DNA from: Oscillospiraceae bacterium
GTDB lineage: Bacteria; Bacillota_A; Clostridia; Oscillospirales; Acutalibacteraceae
DNA: 6,488 nucleotides
Direction: 5' to 3'
Assembly: GCA_003519645.1 (NCBI GenBank)
Contig: DOWI01000263.1
Coordinates: 1,848-8,335 of the forward strand
Under the pieces are notes generated by a model. That model did not search any database. It saw only the letters and a program-made list of their open reading frames with translations, and had not been told where the DNA came from. The position numbers and the translations under genes were made by a program. This document shows positions 1 to 5,328 of the stretch, in pieces (the stretch's first letter is position 1; each line of letters begins with the position of its first letter).

Positions 1-66
1 AGATTTTTTCTAAAAACAATTCACGTTGGTGTATCCACGCTTATCCGCATTGCATTCATCTAAATC

Positions 67-104
67 TCATACGGCCGAGGGCATAAAATCACTCAGCCGT
101 ATGA
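67..104 (-). terminator. Hairpin downstream of the deacetylase gene, probable terminator
   Basis: A nine-base-pair perfect stem (67-75 with 96-104) continues, after one C/A mismatch, with three more pairs (77-79 with 92-94) around a 12-base loop. It begins six bases beyond the minus-strand stop codon at 110-112, the usual place for an intrinsic terminator. The minus-strand tail (GATTTAGATG) is only modestly T-rich. The plus-strand tail (CTCTATTATTTT) is richer in T, so the element may work in both directions and could also end a plus-strand gene lying left of the window. Positions 1-66 contain no gene I recognise; short open frames there have no family signature. Confidence 0.5.
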
Positions 105-109
105 CTCTA

Positions 110-949
110 TTATTTTAGCTTCACGTTTTGTCCGGCGGGTATTTCAATCGTATCTTTGTCTATCTGAACCCACACGCTGATTGCAGAAGGATTGTGTATG
201 AAGCGTCCGTCTACCGAATACTGCAGGTTTTCAAATGCTTTGTTATAATCATAAATCTCTATATTTGTCGCATACCAGATATCATCCCTGCCGCCTGCGG
301 TTTTCAGAAATTCTTCAATAACATTCCAGTTGTTATCCTTATCAAATTCAAAACTGTGTCCCCATAGGTAAAACAAATACGGGTCTCTTTCGGGTGTCTC
401 GTTCAGGAATTTCTCTGCCAGCTGCATCAGCTGCGGATTCTTATGGTGACAGGTAGCACCCATACGCAGCCAATCCGAAGGCATGTCAAACGATAAATGC
501 GAATGGACGGTACGTGCATAAGCAATCCCCGCTTGGTCAAGCACCTGTACCACCATATCGTTGTATGTGCCGTAAGGATATGCCATGCCGCGTATAATTT
601 TCCCGAACTGGTTTTCAAGATTTTCCCGATCCTGTATGATTTCTTTCATCACCATTGCCGGTGTGATAGAGTTCAAGAACGCATGTGTCAAGGCATGGAC
701 TGCCACTTCTGCAAAAGGACTGTTGTAAATTTGTGTACACTGAGATTTTGACATTCTGCGGGAAATTTGTCCGTGGGGGTACACTGTGCCTTCGGCTGCA
801 TAACCTCCGGAATTGATGTTAAAAGTGCCTTTTACGCCATGTTGAGCCATAAGTTCGAGTAAACGTATGTCCTGCTCCACTCCATCATCATAACTCAGCG
901 TAAGTGCCTTTCTTTTGCCTTCGGGAAAGCGAAGCCATATCGATTTCAA
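110..949 (-). CDS. Polysaccharide deacetylase-like protein (NodB homology domain)
   Basis: This is a carbohydrate esterase 4 type protein that would remove acetyl groups from N-acetylated or O-acetylated sugars; the substrate cannot be read from the sequence. Numbering from the TTG start (279 aa), motif 1 is S-Y-D-D-G at 19-23 (Asp21/Asp22), motif 2 is H-x-x-x-H at 85-89, and motif 3 is Y-P-Y-G at 124-127. These supply the expected catalytic Asp and the Asp-His-His metal site. A later W-G-H-S at 196-199 lies where the family has its second catalytic His region. I see no signal peptide or membrane helix, so it may be cytoplasmic, which is unusual for an enzyme that would act on the cell wall. 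I chose TTG at 949 because AAGGA (958-962) sits eight bases before it and the protein then begins just before W-L-R-F-P, as I recall for relatives. ATG at 958 is directly abutted by that AGG. ATG at 985 falls inside the upstream gene's terminator. The gene lies downstream of pduL but is probably only partly co-transcribed with it. Confidence 0.85.
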   Translation of the reverse strand: MKSIWLRFPEGKRKALTLSYDDGVEQDIRLLELMAQHGVKGTFNINSGGYAAEGTVYPHGQISRRMSKSQCTQIYNSPFAEVAVHALTHAFLNSITPAMVMKEIIQDRENLENQFGKIIRGMAYPYGTYNDMVVQVLDQAGIAYARTVHSHLSFDMPSDWLRMGATCHHKNPQLMQLAEKFLNETPERDPYLFYLWGHSFEFDKDNNWNVIEEFLKTAGGRDDIWYATNIEIYDYNKAFENLQYSVDGRFIHNPSAISVWVQIDKDTIEIPAGQNVKLK

Positions 950-957
950 TATAATCA

Positions 958-965
958 TCCTTTTT
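958..965 (-). promoter_or_regulatory. Ribosome binding site that decides the deacetylase start
   Basis: On the minus strand this reads AAAAAGGA. It is eight bases from the TTG at 949 but touches the in-frame ATG at 958, and it lies downstream of the ATG at 985. Normal Shine-Dalgarno spacing is met only by the TTG. Confidence 0.5.
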
Positions 966-998
966 AATGAATAAAGCGCAGCCATTGGCGACTGCGCT
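966..998 (-). terminator. Probable intrinsic terminator of pduL
   Basis: A seven-base-pair stem (992-998 with 975-981, AGCGCAG/CTGCGCT) encloses a ten-base loop. On the minus strand it is followed by TTTATTCATT. It begins about 14 bases after the pduL stop codon (1013-1015). The stem is short and the tail is interrupted, so read-through into the deacetylase gene is likely. It overlaps the farthest-upstream ATG of the deacetylase frame, which argues against that ATG being used. Confidence 0.5.
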
Positions 999-1012
999 AT
1001 TTCAAATAATAA

Positions 1013-1588
1013 TTACTTGATAACCGTACCCATCATACCACATTTCACGCCTGCCGCATTTGATTCATCTGTGTCAATATGCATGGCAAGAGCAAACTTG
1101 CTGCTGACACGCACAACGACATCACCGAAAACAAGCGAACGCCCGTCTGAATCCACCTTTACGCTAACAACGTCCTTATCCTTTACATCAAATTTAGCCG
1201 CATCCTCAGGTGTCATATGAATATGGCGTTTCGCCGCAATCACACCCTGCACCAGCTCTATCTCGCCTTTGGGTCCCACAATCCTGCACCCCGCAGAACC
1301 CTCAACATCACCTGATTCACGGATTGGCGCGGCAAGACCGATGGAACGGGCATCTGTCATTGACAGTTCCACCTGTGTATCCGGTCTGACAGGCCCTAAA
1401 ATACTAACACCTGTAAGCGTCTTTTTGGGACCTACAATGTCAACACGCTCGGTGCATGCAAACTGCCCGGGCTGTGATAAATCCTTTTTATTGGTAAGCT
1501 CGTACCCTTCTCCGAAAAGAATATCCAAATCCTTTCGAGAAACGTGGATATGGCGGGCCGAAGTCTCCACCAGTACCTGATTTTTCAT
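1013..1588 (-). CDS. pduL: PduL-type phosphate acetyltransferase / phosphate propanoyltransferase
   Basis: The enzyme interconverts acyl-CoA plus phosphate with acyl phosphate plus CoA, and pairs with acetate or propionate kinase to make ATP. The 191-residue product has the PduL family's two zinc-binding histidine clusters, A-R-H-I-H at 11-15 and K-R-H-I-H at 120-124, and the C-terminal M-H-I-D-T-D-E segment at 169-175, whose His170 is another expected ligand. It is unrelated in sequence to the classical Pta fold. The N-terminus goes almost straight into the domain, with no amphipathic targeting helix, and there are no microcompartment shell genes nearby. This suggests a free cytosolic enzyme, perhaps the organism's main acetate-forming phosphotransacetylase. 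I chose the ATG at 1588 because GGAAAGGAAG (1599-1608) precedes it by ten bases. An in-frame GTG at 1630 lies at the predicted transcription start and would place that binding site inside the coding region. Confidence 0.93.
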   Translation of the reverse strand: MKNQVLVETSARHIHVSRKDLDILFGEGYELTNKKDLSQPGQFACTERVDIVGPKKTLTGVSILGPVRPDTQVELSMTDARSIGLAAPIRESGDVEGSAGCRIVGPKGEIELVQGVIAAKRHIHMTPEDAAKFDVKDKDVVSVKVDSDGRSLVFGDVVVRVSSKFALAMHIDTDESNAAGVKCGMMGTVIK

Positions 1589-1630
1589 GCTTAATATACT
1601 TCCTTTCCATATCAAAAACCTATCGTTCAC

Positions 1631-1664
1631 ATTATATTGTACCGCTGCGGGACTATTATTTCAA
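1631..1664 (-). promoter_or_regulatory. Sigma-A-type promoter for pduL
   Basis: On the minus strand, TTGAAA (1659-1664) is followed by exactly 17 bases and then TACAAT (1636-1641). A TATAAT directly overlaps it downstream (1631-1636). Transcription would begin near 1629, leaving a leader of about 40 bases that contains the GGAAAGGAAG ribosome binding site. The position supports the ATG at 1588 as the start rather than the GTG at 1630. Confidence 0.65.
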
Positions 1665-1691
1665 GCAAAAGTATGATATGATATGTAAAAA

Positions 1692-1697
1692 TATAAT
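1692..1697 (+). promoter_or_regulatory. Candidate -10 element for the uracil glycosylase gene
   Basis: A perfect TATAAT lies 43 bases before the start codon in an A/T-rich stretch. No convincing -35 is found 16-18 bases upstream, and there is no TG extension, so this is a weak call. The divergent pduL promoter lies about 30 bases away. Confidence 0.3.
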
Positions 1698-1740
1698 TTA
1701 CTTGTATTTATACACCTTTTGGAAGAAAGGCTGTGGTTGA

Positions 1741-2325
1741 ATGAAATATAAAGACTGGGACACGCTGACCGAGCATTGCAGAAGCTGTAGTGCATGCAGC
1801 CTTGCCCAGACGCGCAATAATGTGGTTGTGGGTGTGGGCAACCCTAATGCCGAAGTGATGTTTGTGGGCGAAGGCCCGGGGGAGCAAGAGGATTTGAAGG
1901 GGGAACCCTTTGTGGGACGAGGGGGTCAGCTTCTGGACAAAATGCTGGCGGCTGTCGGCCTGTCTCGCAAACATAACATATATATCGCCAATATCGTGAA
2001 GTGCAGACCGCCTAAAAACAGAGACCCTCTGCCCGACGAACAAGAGGCCTGTATTCAATGGCTAAGGGAACAGTTTTTACTCATACGCCCCAAAATCATT
2101 GTATGCTTAGGAAGGGTGGCAGCCTGCCGTATGATTTCTCCTGATTTTAAGGTTACGCGGCAACATGGTCAGTTTATTGGAAAAGGGGAAACCCTGATGA
2201 TGGGCACCTTCCACCCTGCCGCCATTTTGCGCAACCCCAATCAGAAGCCAACTGCCTTTGCGGATTTTCTTGCGTTGCGTGACAAGATTGAAGAGGTTTG
2301 CGAGCATACTACGCTTGTTTATTAG
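1741..2325 (+). CDS. Family 4 (iron-sulfur) uracil-DNA glycosylase
   Basis: This enzyme cuts uracil from DNA, starting base excision repair after cytosine deamination or dUTP misincorporation. The 194 residues match the iron-sulfur UDG family. The first Cys pair is at 16 and 19, just before the L-x-x-x-R of the N-terminal region; a further Cys13 is also present. The second pair is at 88 (within K-C-R-P-P) and 104 (in A-C-I-Q-W). The 3-residue and 16-residue spacings equal those of the four 4Fe-4S ligands I recall for the Thermus enzyme. The active-site motif 1 is G-E-G-P-G-E-Q-E-D at 43-51, with the [10 protein letters not shown] segment following at 56-65. Motif 2 is H-P-A-A-I-L-R-N-P at 158-166. 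Length is typical. The start is supported by GGAAGAAAGG at 1721-1730, ten bases before the ATG. The gene is monocistronic in this window, divergent from pduL and convergent with the phosphoesterase gene. Confidence 0.93.
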   Translation: MKYKDWDTLTEHCRSCSACSLAQTRNNVVVGVGNPNAEVMFVGEGPGEQEDLKGEPFVGRGGQLLDKMLAAVGLSRKHNIYIANIVKCRPPKNRDPLPDEQEACIQWLREQFLLIRPKIIVCLGRVAACRMISPDFKVTRQHGQFIGKGETLMMGTFHPAAILRNPNQKPTAFADFLALRDKIEEVCEHTTLVY

Positions 2326-2332
2326 TCGTATA

Positions 2333-2391
2333 CGGCAATGCCTTGCCGCCCGAACTAATCTTAGTTGCCGGTCAAGAGTATCGTCCTGACC
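2333..2391. other. Cluster of short inverted repeats in a convergent gap
   Basis: Three hairpins stand in a row: CGGCAA/TTGCCG (2333-2338 with 2343-2348, four-base loop), AACTAA/TTAGTT (2353-2358 with 2361-2366, nearly a perfect palindrome), and GGTCA/TGACC (2370-2374 with 2387-2391). A fourth, annotated separately as a terminator, follows at 2406-2426. The TTGCCG arm of the first can also pair with the CGGCAAG beginning at 2405, so a larger fold is possible. The gap between the two convergent genes is 101 bases, and most of it is in these arms and loops. I do not recognise a named RNA family. Confidence 0.4.
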
Positions 2392-2405
2392 TGCCCCGCA
2401 TTTTC

Positions 2406-2438
2406 GGCAAGAGCAGAGCCCTTGCCCTACTTCTTTTT
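2406..2438 (+). terminator. Candidate terminator of the uracil glycosylase transcript
   Basis: GGCAAG (2406-2411) pairs with CTTGCC (2421-2426), with a further GC/GC pairing possible inside the loop. On the plus strand this is followed by CTACTTCTTTTT, which is T-rich after four bases. It lies about 80 bases after the glycosylase stop codon, and its T-tract lies within the last codons of the convergent phosphoesterase gene. On the minus strand the tail is not T-rich, so it would mainly act on plus-strand transcripts. Confidence 0.4.
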
Positions 2439-3107
2439 ATCCACCTTGTGGACAGGCACGATATTCTGAAAGACCGAGAGCAGGCTTTTGCTCAATATTT
2501 TATCAATATGAAGCGAGCCGAAAAACCAGCGGACATAGTCTACCTCACTCTCAATCAATCCCAGATATGCGTTGACGCCGTTGTGGCGTCCGTTTTTGTC
2601 CAAATAGCTGCCCGATTTTCCCGGATATTCGTGGGTGAGAATATAATTAACCTTATTCCCATGTTCCCGAAGACGGCGGCGGCCTTGGAGCATTTCCTCA
2701 CCTGACGGCATTTCCCGCTCCCACCAGGTTTTGTTGTCGGCACGGATATCATGTTCGAGACTCTCCCCACCTCCAAAAACGAAATACTTCTCATTTTCAA
2801 TTGTATATATTTCGCCCCTAAGCAAATGCATCACATTCTCTTGGATTACCTGCACCCGCCCCCCGTTCCATTCAGTAACGGGAAATTTATCAAGCAAATC
2901 GTAATTTTCATGGGGACCATCCAAAAACAATACGGTGAATTTCAGCTTTGACAGCTTTTTTAATACCTTGCGCTCCTTTTTGCTTCCGTCCCATATAAAA
3001 CCGAAATCTCCCAAAACAATAAGCGTACTCCCTTTGCGGATTCGGCGGGCGGCGGGGCAGGTGAAGCGTGAAAAATCCCCGTGTGTGTCTCCGGTTATAT
3101 ATACCAT
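2427..3107 (-). CDS. Calcineurin-like metallophosphoesterase with altered metal site
   Basis: This is a phosphoesterase-fold protein of 226 aa with no signal peptide or membrane segment; the substrate is unknown. Motif I is G-D-T-H-G at 6-10 (Asp7, His9). Motif II is G-D-F-G-F at 33-37 (Asp34). Motif III reads D-G-P-H-E-N at 63-68 where the fold normally has G-N-H-E. Motif IV is L-T-H-E at 157-160 (His159). Motif V reads F-G-S-L-H at 196-200 where G-H-x-H is usual. The Asn and the first His of G-H-x-H are therefore replaced by Pro65 and Ser198. By analogy with Mre11-type enzymes both belong to metal site 2, while the site 1 ligands (Asp7, His9, Asp34, His200) remain. It may be a one-metal enzyme, an inactive binder, or a subfamily in which these residues are normal. 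AAAGG lies 11 bases before the ATG. The gene ends with TAG, convergent to the uracil glycosylase, and starts back to back with the S11 gene. Confidence 0.8.
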   Translation of the reverse strand: MVYITGDTHGDFSRFTCPAARRIRKGSTLIVLGDFGFIWDGSKKERKVLKKLSKLKFTVLFLDGPHENYDLLDKFPVTEWNGGRVQVIQENVMHLLRGEIYTIENEKYFVFGGGESLEHDIRADNKTWWEREMPSGEEMLQGRRRLREHGNKVNYILTHEYPGKSGSYLDKNGRHNGVNAYLGLIESEVDYVRWFFGSLHIDKILSKSLLSVFQNIVPVHKVDKKK

Positions 3108-3203
3108 TAAAAATCATGCCTTTCAGCTAAATTACAAGATTACGATGATACGAATGAAGTAAAAGGGACGCACCCGTAAGAAAATGCGGCGTTTTCAATA
3201 TCA

Positions 3204-3241
3204 GTTTTATGTCCTTTTCGGGCATAAAACTCGGAAAGGAC
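3204..3241 (+). promoter_or_regulatory. Two mutually exclusive hairpins over the S11 gene's ribosome binding region
   Basis: Hairpin A pairs 3204-3214 with 3220-3230: 11 pairs including one G-U, loop TTTTC. Hairpin B pairs 3211-3220 with 3232-3241: 10 pairs including one G-U, loop of 11 bases, and its right arm is the purine-rich GGAAAGGA (3233-3240). Both need bases 3211-3220 as a left or central strand, so they cannot form together. Hairpin B would hide the GGAAAGGA while hairpin A would leave it free. Neither is followed by a T-tract, so they do not look like terminators. No promoter is confidently visible in the 3108-3203 stretch. Confidence 0.45.
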
Positions 3242-3253
3242 ATGGAGTTTACT

Positions 3254-4651
3254 ATGCAGAAGTCTAAAAAAGCAATGACAATACGCATCCTGTCACTGAT
3301 TTGCTGTCTTGGTCTGATGACAGTTTTTTGTATGCATGATGTAGCCGGCGTGACTGCTTCGGCCGGCACATTATATGAGCTGCCTGCGGATACAACCATA
3401 CTTGCAAAATCTGCCCTTGTTGCCAGCCTTGGCGCAACCCCGGAAGAGGACACCATACTCTTTGAGCTAAAACCGGATTCAAAACGGTCTCCGGCGGCCT
3501 TGGTACGCCTTATGGTGGGAATCACAGCAATTGAAATTATCCGGGAAAAGGGAATCGATACCGGAAAGGTAACCGGCACATATTCCTCCGAAGCCTTTAA
3601 CGTAATCGCAGGACATGACCTTGCCAGCGCTCAGATGGTTTACGGTGAGGAATGGACTATCAAGGATCTGCTTTCGGTATCCATGATAACCACGGCTGCC
3701 GATGCATGCGCCACCCTCTCGATTGCCTTGTCAGGCAGTCACGCCCAGTTTGTCGCAAGAATGAATCAGCTGGCGGGCAAAATCGGTTGCCAAAACACAT
3801 CGTTTGCCAATGTTACGGGCACCGACAGCGCCAGTCAGTATACAACAACAAAGGATTTATATAAAATTATCCGATATTCCATGGATTATCCGGAGTTTGA
3901 GCCGCTATTCTCTACCGTTCAGTATACGGTCACCCCGGTTAAGGAAGGAACAAAAAGAACGTTTGTCAACACCAACGACATGCTTCGTTCCACTACGCCT
4001 TACTATTATTCTCCGGTGTCGTTCGGCAAAACCGGATACACCAGTTCGGCGGGGCGCTGTCTTGCATCGGTTGCGAGGGACAGCGGATATGAATATCTAT
4101 GCATTGATATGGGAGAGCCAAACATCGATAACGATGGGAAGCAGGGCGCCTATTTCAGAGACACCCGAACCCTGTACAGATGGGCATTCAACAATTTCAC
4201 TTATAAAATGCTGCTGAATAAAAATGAGCCCATTACCCAAATACCGGTTGCGCTCGCCTGGAACAAGGACAGCGTAACGCTGGTTCCCGAAGAAAGTTTC
4301 GCCGCCACGGTCATCAATGACCTCCAACCCGAAACCATTACAAAGAAGATTATTCGAAATTCCGAATCTGTGGATGCGCCTGTAAAAAAGGGAGAGGTAC
4401 TGGGCAAAATAGAGCTGTACATTAAGACCGACCAAAAGTTGGGTGAAGTGAATTTGGTGGCATCTGAATCGATTGACCAAAGTCGGGTTCTTGCGGTATG
4501 GGCACAAATCCAGCTATTCCTGCGCTCACCCTGGTTTTACGCAGGACTGGCGCTGCTGGCAATTCTGCTAATCGGTTATATTATTTTGAATATTGTTCAC
4601 AACCGAAAGCTCAAACGCAACCGTATGAAAAGACTGAATCGATTCCGCTGA
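3254..4651 (+). CDS. DacF-like S11 family protein, probably catalytically inactive, membrane anchored
   Basis: The protein (465 aa from ATG 3254) has the layout of low-molecular-weight penicillin-binding D-Ala-D-Ala carboxypeptidases: a signal peptide (about 1-37, ending A-S-A), an S11 domain (about 55-320), a C-terminal domain, and a membrane helix at about 427-449 followed by a basic tail. It would face the cell wall. Aligning by eye against the family's consensus, the usual P-P-A-S-x-T-K-x-M-T region reads S-P-A-A-L-V-R-L-M-V, so the nucleophile Ser is Ala82 and the Lys is Arg85. The usual S-A-N-D-A reads T-A-A-D-A at 147-151, so the SxN Ser and Asn are also lost. K-T-G-Y-T at 259-263 and surrounding fold-defining segments are preserved, and the reading frame is intact. 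It is thus more likely a binding or regulatory pseudo-enzyme than a peptidase. GGAG (3244-3247) lies six bases before ATG 3254. In-frame ATGs at 3242 and 3209 lack proper binding sites, and 3209 sits in a hairpin arm. Confidence 0.88.
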   Translation: MQKSKKAMTIRILSLICCLGLMTVFCMHDVAGVTASAGTLYELPADTTILAKSALVASLGATPEEDTILFELKPDSKRSPAALVRLMVGITAIEIIREKGIDTGKVTGTYSSEAFNVIAGHDLASAQMVYGEEWTIKDLLSVSMITTAADACATLSIALSGSHAQFVARMNQLAGKIGCQNTSFANVTGTDSASQYTTTKDLYKIIRYSMDYPEFEPLFSTVQYTVTPVKEGTKRTFVNTNDMLRSTTPYYYSPVSFGKTGYTSSAGRCLASVARDSGYEYLCIDMGEPNIDNDGKQGAYFRDTRTLYRWAFNNFTYKMLLNKNEPITQIPVALAWNKDSVTLVPEESFAATVINDLQPETITKKIIRNSESVDAPVKKGEVLGKIELYIKTDQKLGEVNLVASESIDQSRVLAVWAQIQLFLRSPWFYAGLALLAILLIGYIILNIVHNRKLKRNRMKRLNRFR

Positions 4652-4662
4652 TATTATTCCCG

Positions 4663-5151
4663 TCAATATCCCAGCTCACCGTATAGCGATTCGTCATTTT
4701 CTATCCAGTCCTGCACATAAACCGCCGTAAATCGGTCGGGTGTGTTTCGAATAATGACGCGCGCTATGCCGGCATTGATGATCAGCCTCTTGCACATGGA
4801 GCAGGAACAGGCGTTTTCTACCAGCTCGCCTGACTTTTTATCCACCCCCACAAGATAAAGAGCGGCGCCGATCATCTCACTGCGGGAAGCGCTGATAATC
4901 GCGTTTGCCTCGGCATGAACCGAACGGCAAAGCTCGTAGCGTTCCCCTCTCGGTATGTTCATTTCTTCTCTCAGGCAAACGCCGAGATCGGAGCAGTTCT
5001 TGCGTCCTCGAGGCGCTCCGGAGTATCCGGTGGCAAGTATCTGGTCATTTTTGACAATGATTGCGCCGAAGTTGCGCCGAAGGCAGGTGCCGCGTTCCGA
5101 AACCGCTTGGGCAATATCAAGATAATAATTTTCCTTGTCACGTCTGCTCAC
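4663..5151 (-). CDS. Deoxycytidylate (dCMP) deaminase, ComEB-like
   Basis: This zinc enzyme converts dCMP to dUMP, feeding thymidylate synthase; members are usually controlled by dCTP and dTTP. Numbering from the GTG at 5151 (162 aa), the catalytic H-A-E is at 79-81 and the zinc Cys pair is in S-C-S-M-C at 116-120 (Cys117, Cys120). Ser stands in place of the common Pro of P-C-x-x-C; I recall S-C-S-M-C as usual in clostridial relatives. The insert with Cys53, Cys59 and Cys75 before H-A-E is characteristic of dCMP deaminases rather than cytidine deaminases. AAAGG (5162-5166) is ten bases from GTG 5151, four from ATG 5157 and one from ATG 5160. Spacing and the usual N-terminus (x-R-x-D-K-x-N-Y-Y) favour the GTG, though ATG 5157 is possible. 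The 3' end lies 11 bases from the convergent S11 gene with no terminator visible between them. It is divergent from cytidine deaminase, apparently with overlapping promoters. Confidence 0.92.
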   Translation of the reverse strand: MSRRDKENYYLDIAQAVSERGTCLRRNFGAIIVKNDQILATGYSGAPRGRKNCSDLGVCLREEMNIPRGERYELCRSVHAEANAIISASRSEMIGAALYLVGVDKKSGELVENACSCSMCKRLIINAGIARVIIRNTPDRFTAVYVQDWIENDESLYGELGY

Positions 5152-5184
5152 GTTCATCATGCCTTTCTAAAAAGCTTCAGCCGC

Positions 5185-5215
5185 TTGTACATCGACTGGG
5201 TTCTTTTGATATAAT
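5185..5215 (+). promoter_or_regulatory. Promoter for cytidine deaminase (extended -10)
   Basis: TTGTAC (5185-5190) is followed, after a long 19-base spacer, by TATAAT (5210-5215) preceded by TGA, giving an extended -10 (TGATATAAT). The extended -10 compensates for the non-ideal spacer. Transcription would start near 5222, giving a leader of about 107 bases before cytidine deaminase. Confidence 0.6.
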
Positions 5216-5239
5216 AACGCAAATTATAAATATGTGCAA
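5211..5239 (-). promoter_or_regulatory. Promoter for dCMP deaminase, overlapping the opposite promoter
   Basis: On the minus strand TTGCAC (5234-5239), a 17-base spacer and TATTAT (5211-5216) form a good sigma-A-type promoter. Its -10 covers five of the six bases of the plus-strand TATAAT, so the two promoters share one A/T box and RNA polymerase cannot occupy both at once. Transcription would start near 5204, about 50 bases before the dCMP deaminase start. Confidence 0.55.
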
Positions 5240-5310
5240 CCGCAACCTTCATTGGCAGCGTTCCATTTGGTGGCGGTTGGGGATACCAAACTATATCCGG
5301 TTTTTATAGC
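5237..5310 (+). promoter_or_regulatory. Structured leader of cytidine deaminase
   Basis: Between the promoter and the ribosome binding site, CAACCGC (5237-5243) pairs with GCGGTTG (5273-5279). ACC/GGT (5245-5247 with 5269-5271) extends it after one mismatch, around a 21-base loop. Directly after comes GGATA/TATCC (5281-5285 with 5294-5298), then GG and five Ts (5301-5305), resembling a weak terminator. CTATA (5291-5295) can instead pair with TATAG (5305-5309), which would break the second hairpin. The layout is compatible with attenuation, but the stems are short and no known riboswitch or PyrR-binding motif is evident. Confidence 0.35.
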
Positions 5311-5328
5311 GGGAAGGATGTCATCAAT

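Noticed and set aside
1..66. A short plus-strand frame ending at a TAA (61-63) that could be the tail of an upstream gene.
   Set aside because: Twenty codons with no family signature; other frames are open over similar lengths, so it cannot be supported.
1013..1630. Membership of pduL in a bacterial microcompartment operon.
   Set aside because: No shell, dehydratase, aldehyde dehydrogenase or kinase gene occurs in the window, and the targeting extension is absent.
1708..2058. Minus-strand 116-codon frame opposite the uracil glycosylase gene.
   Set aside because: The opposite strand carries all the family 4 glycosylase motifs, and this frame shows none of its own.
2364..2429. In-frame continuation of the phosphoesterase past its TAG stop for about 21 codons to a TAA, suggesting amber read-through.
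   Set aside because: The extension has no domain, the following hairpins explain the sequence better, and no other gene here ends in a suspicious internal TAG.
2298..2705. Open plus-strand frame of 135 codons running on from the end of the uracil glycosylase gene.
   Set aside because: Most of it is antisense to the well-supported phosphoesterase gene, there is no ribosome binding site, and it shows no family motif.
3127..3579. Minus-strand 150-codon frame opposite the start of the S11 gene.
   Set aside because: It is a shadow frame of the S11 gene; the low-complexity product has no recognisable motif or ribosome binding site.
4663..5151. Loss of the Pro in the dCMP deaminase zinc motif (S-C-S-M-C) as evidence of inactivation.
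   Set aside because: Both zinc Cys residues and the H-A-E are intact, and Ser at this position is, to my recollection, common in clostridial members.
5232..5309. Trp- and Arg-containing 25-codon frame in the cytidine deaminase leader, as a possible leader peptide.
   Set aside because: No Shine-Dalgarno sequence precedes its ATG, and the codon content does not relate to pyrimidine control.
5222..5328. Known riboswitch, T-box or PyrR-binding element ahead of cytidine deaminase.
   Set aside because: None of the consensus cores I know for these classes can be found; only generic hairpins are present.
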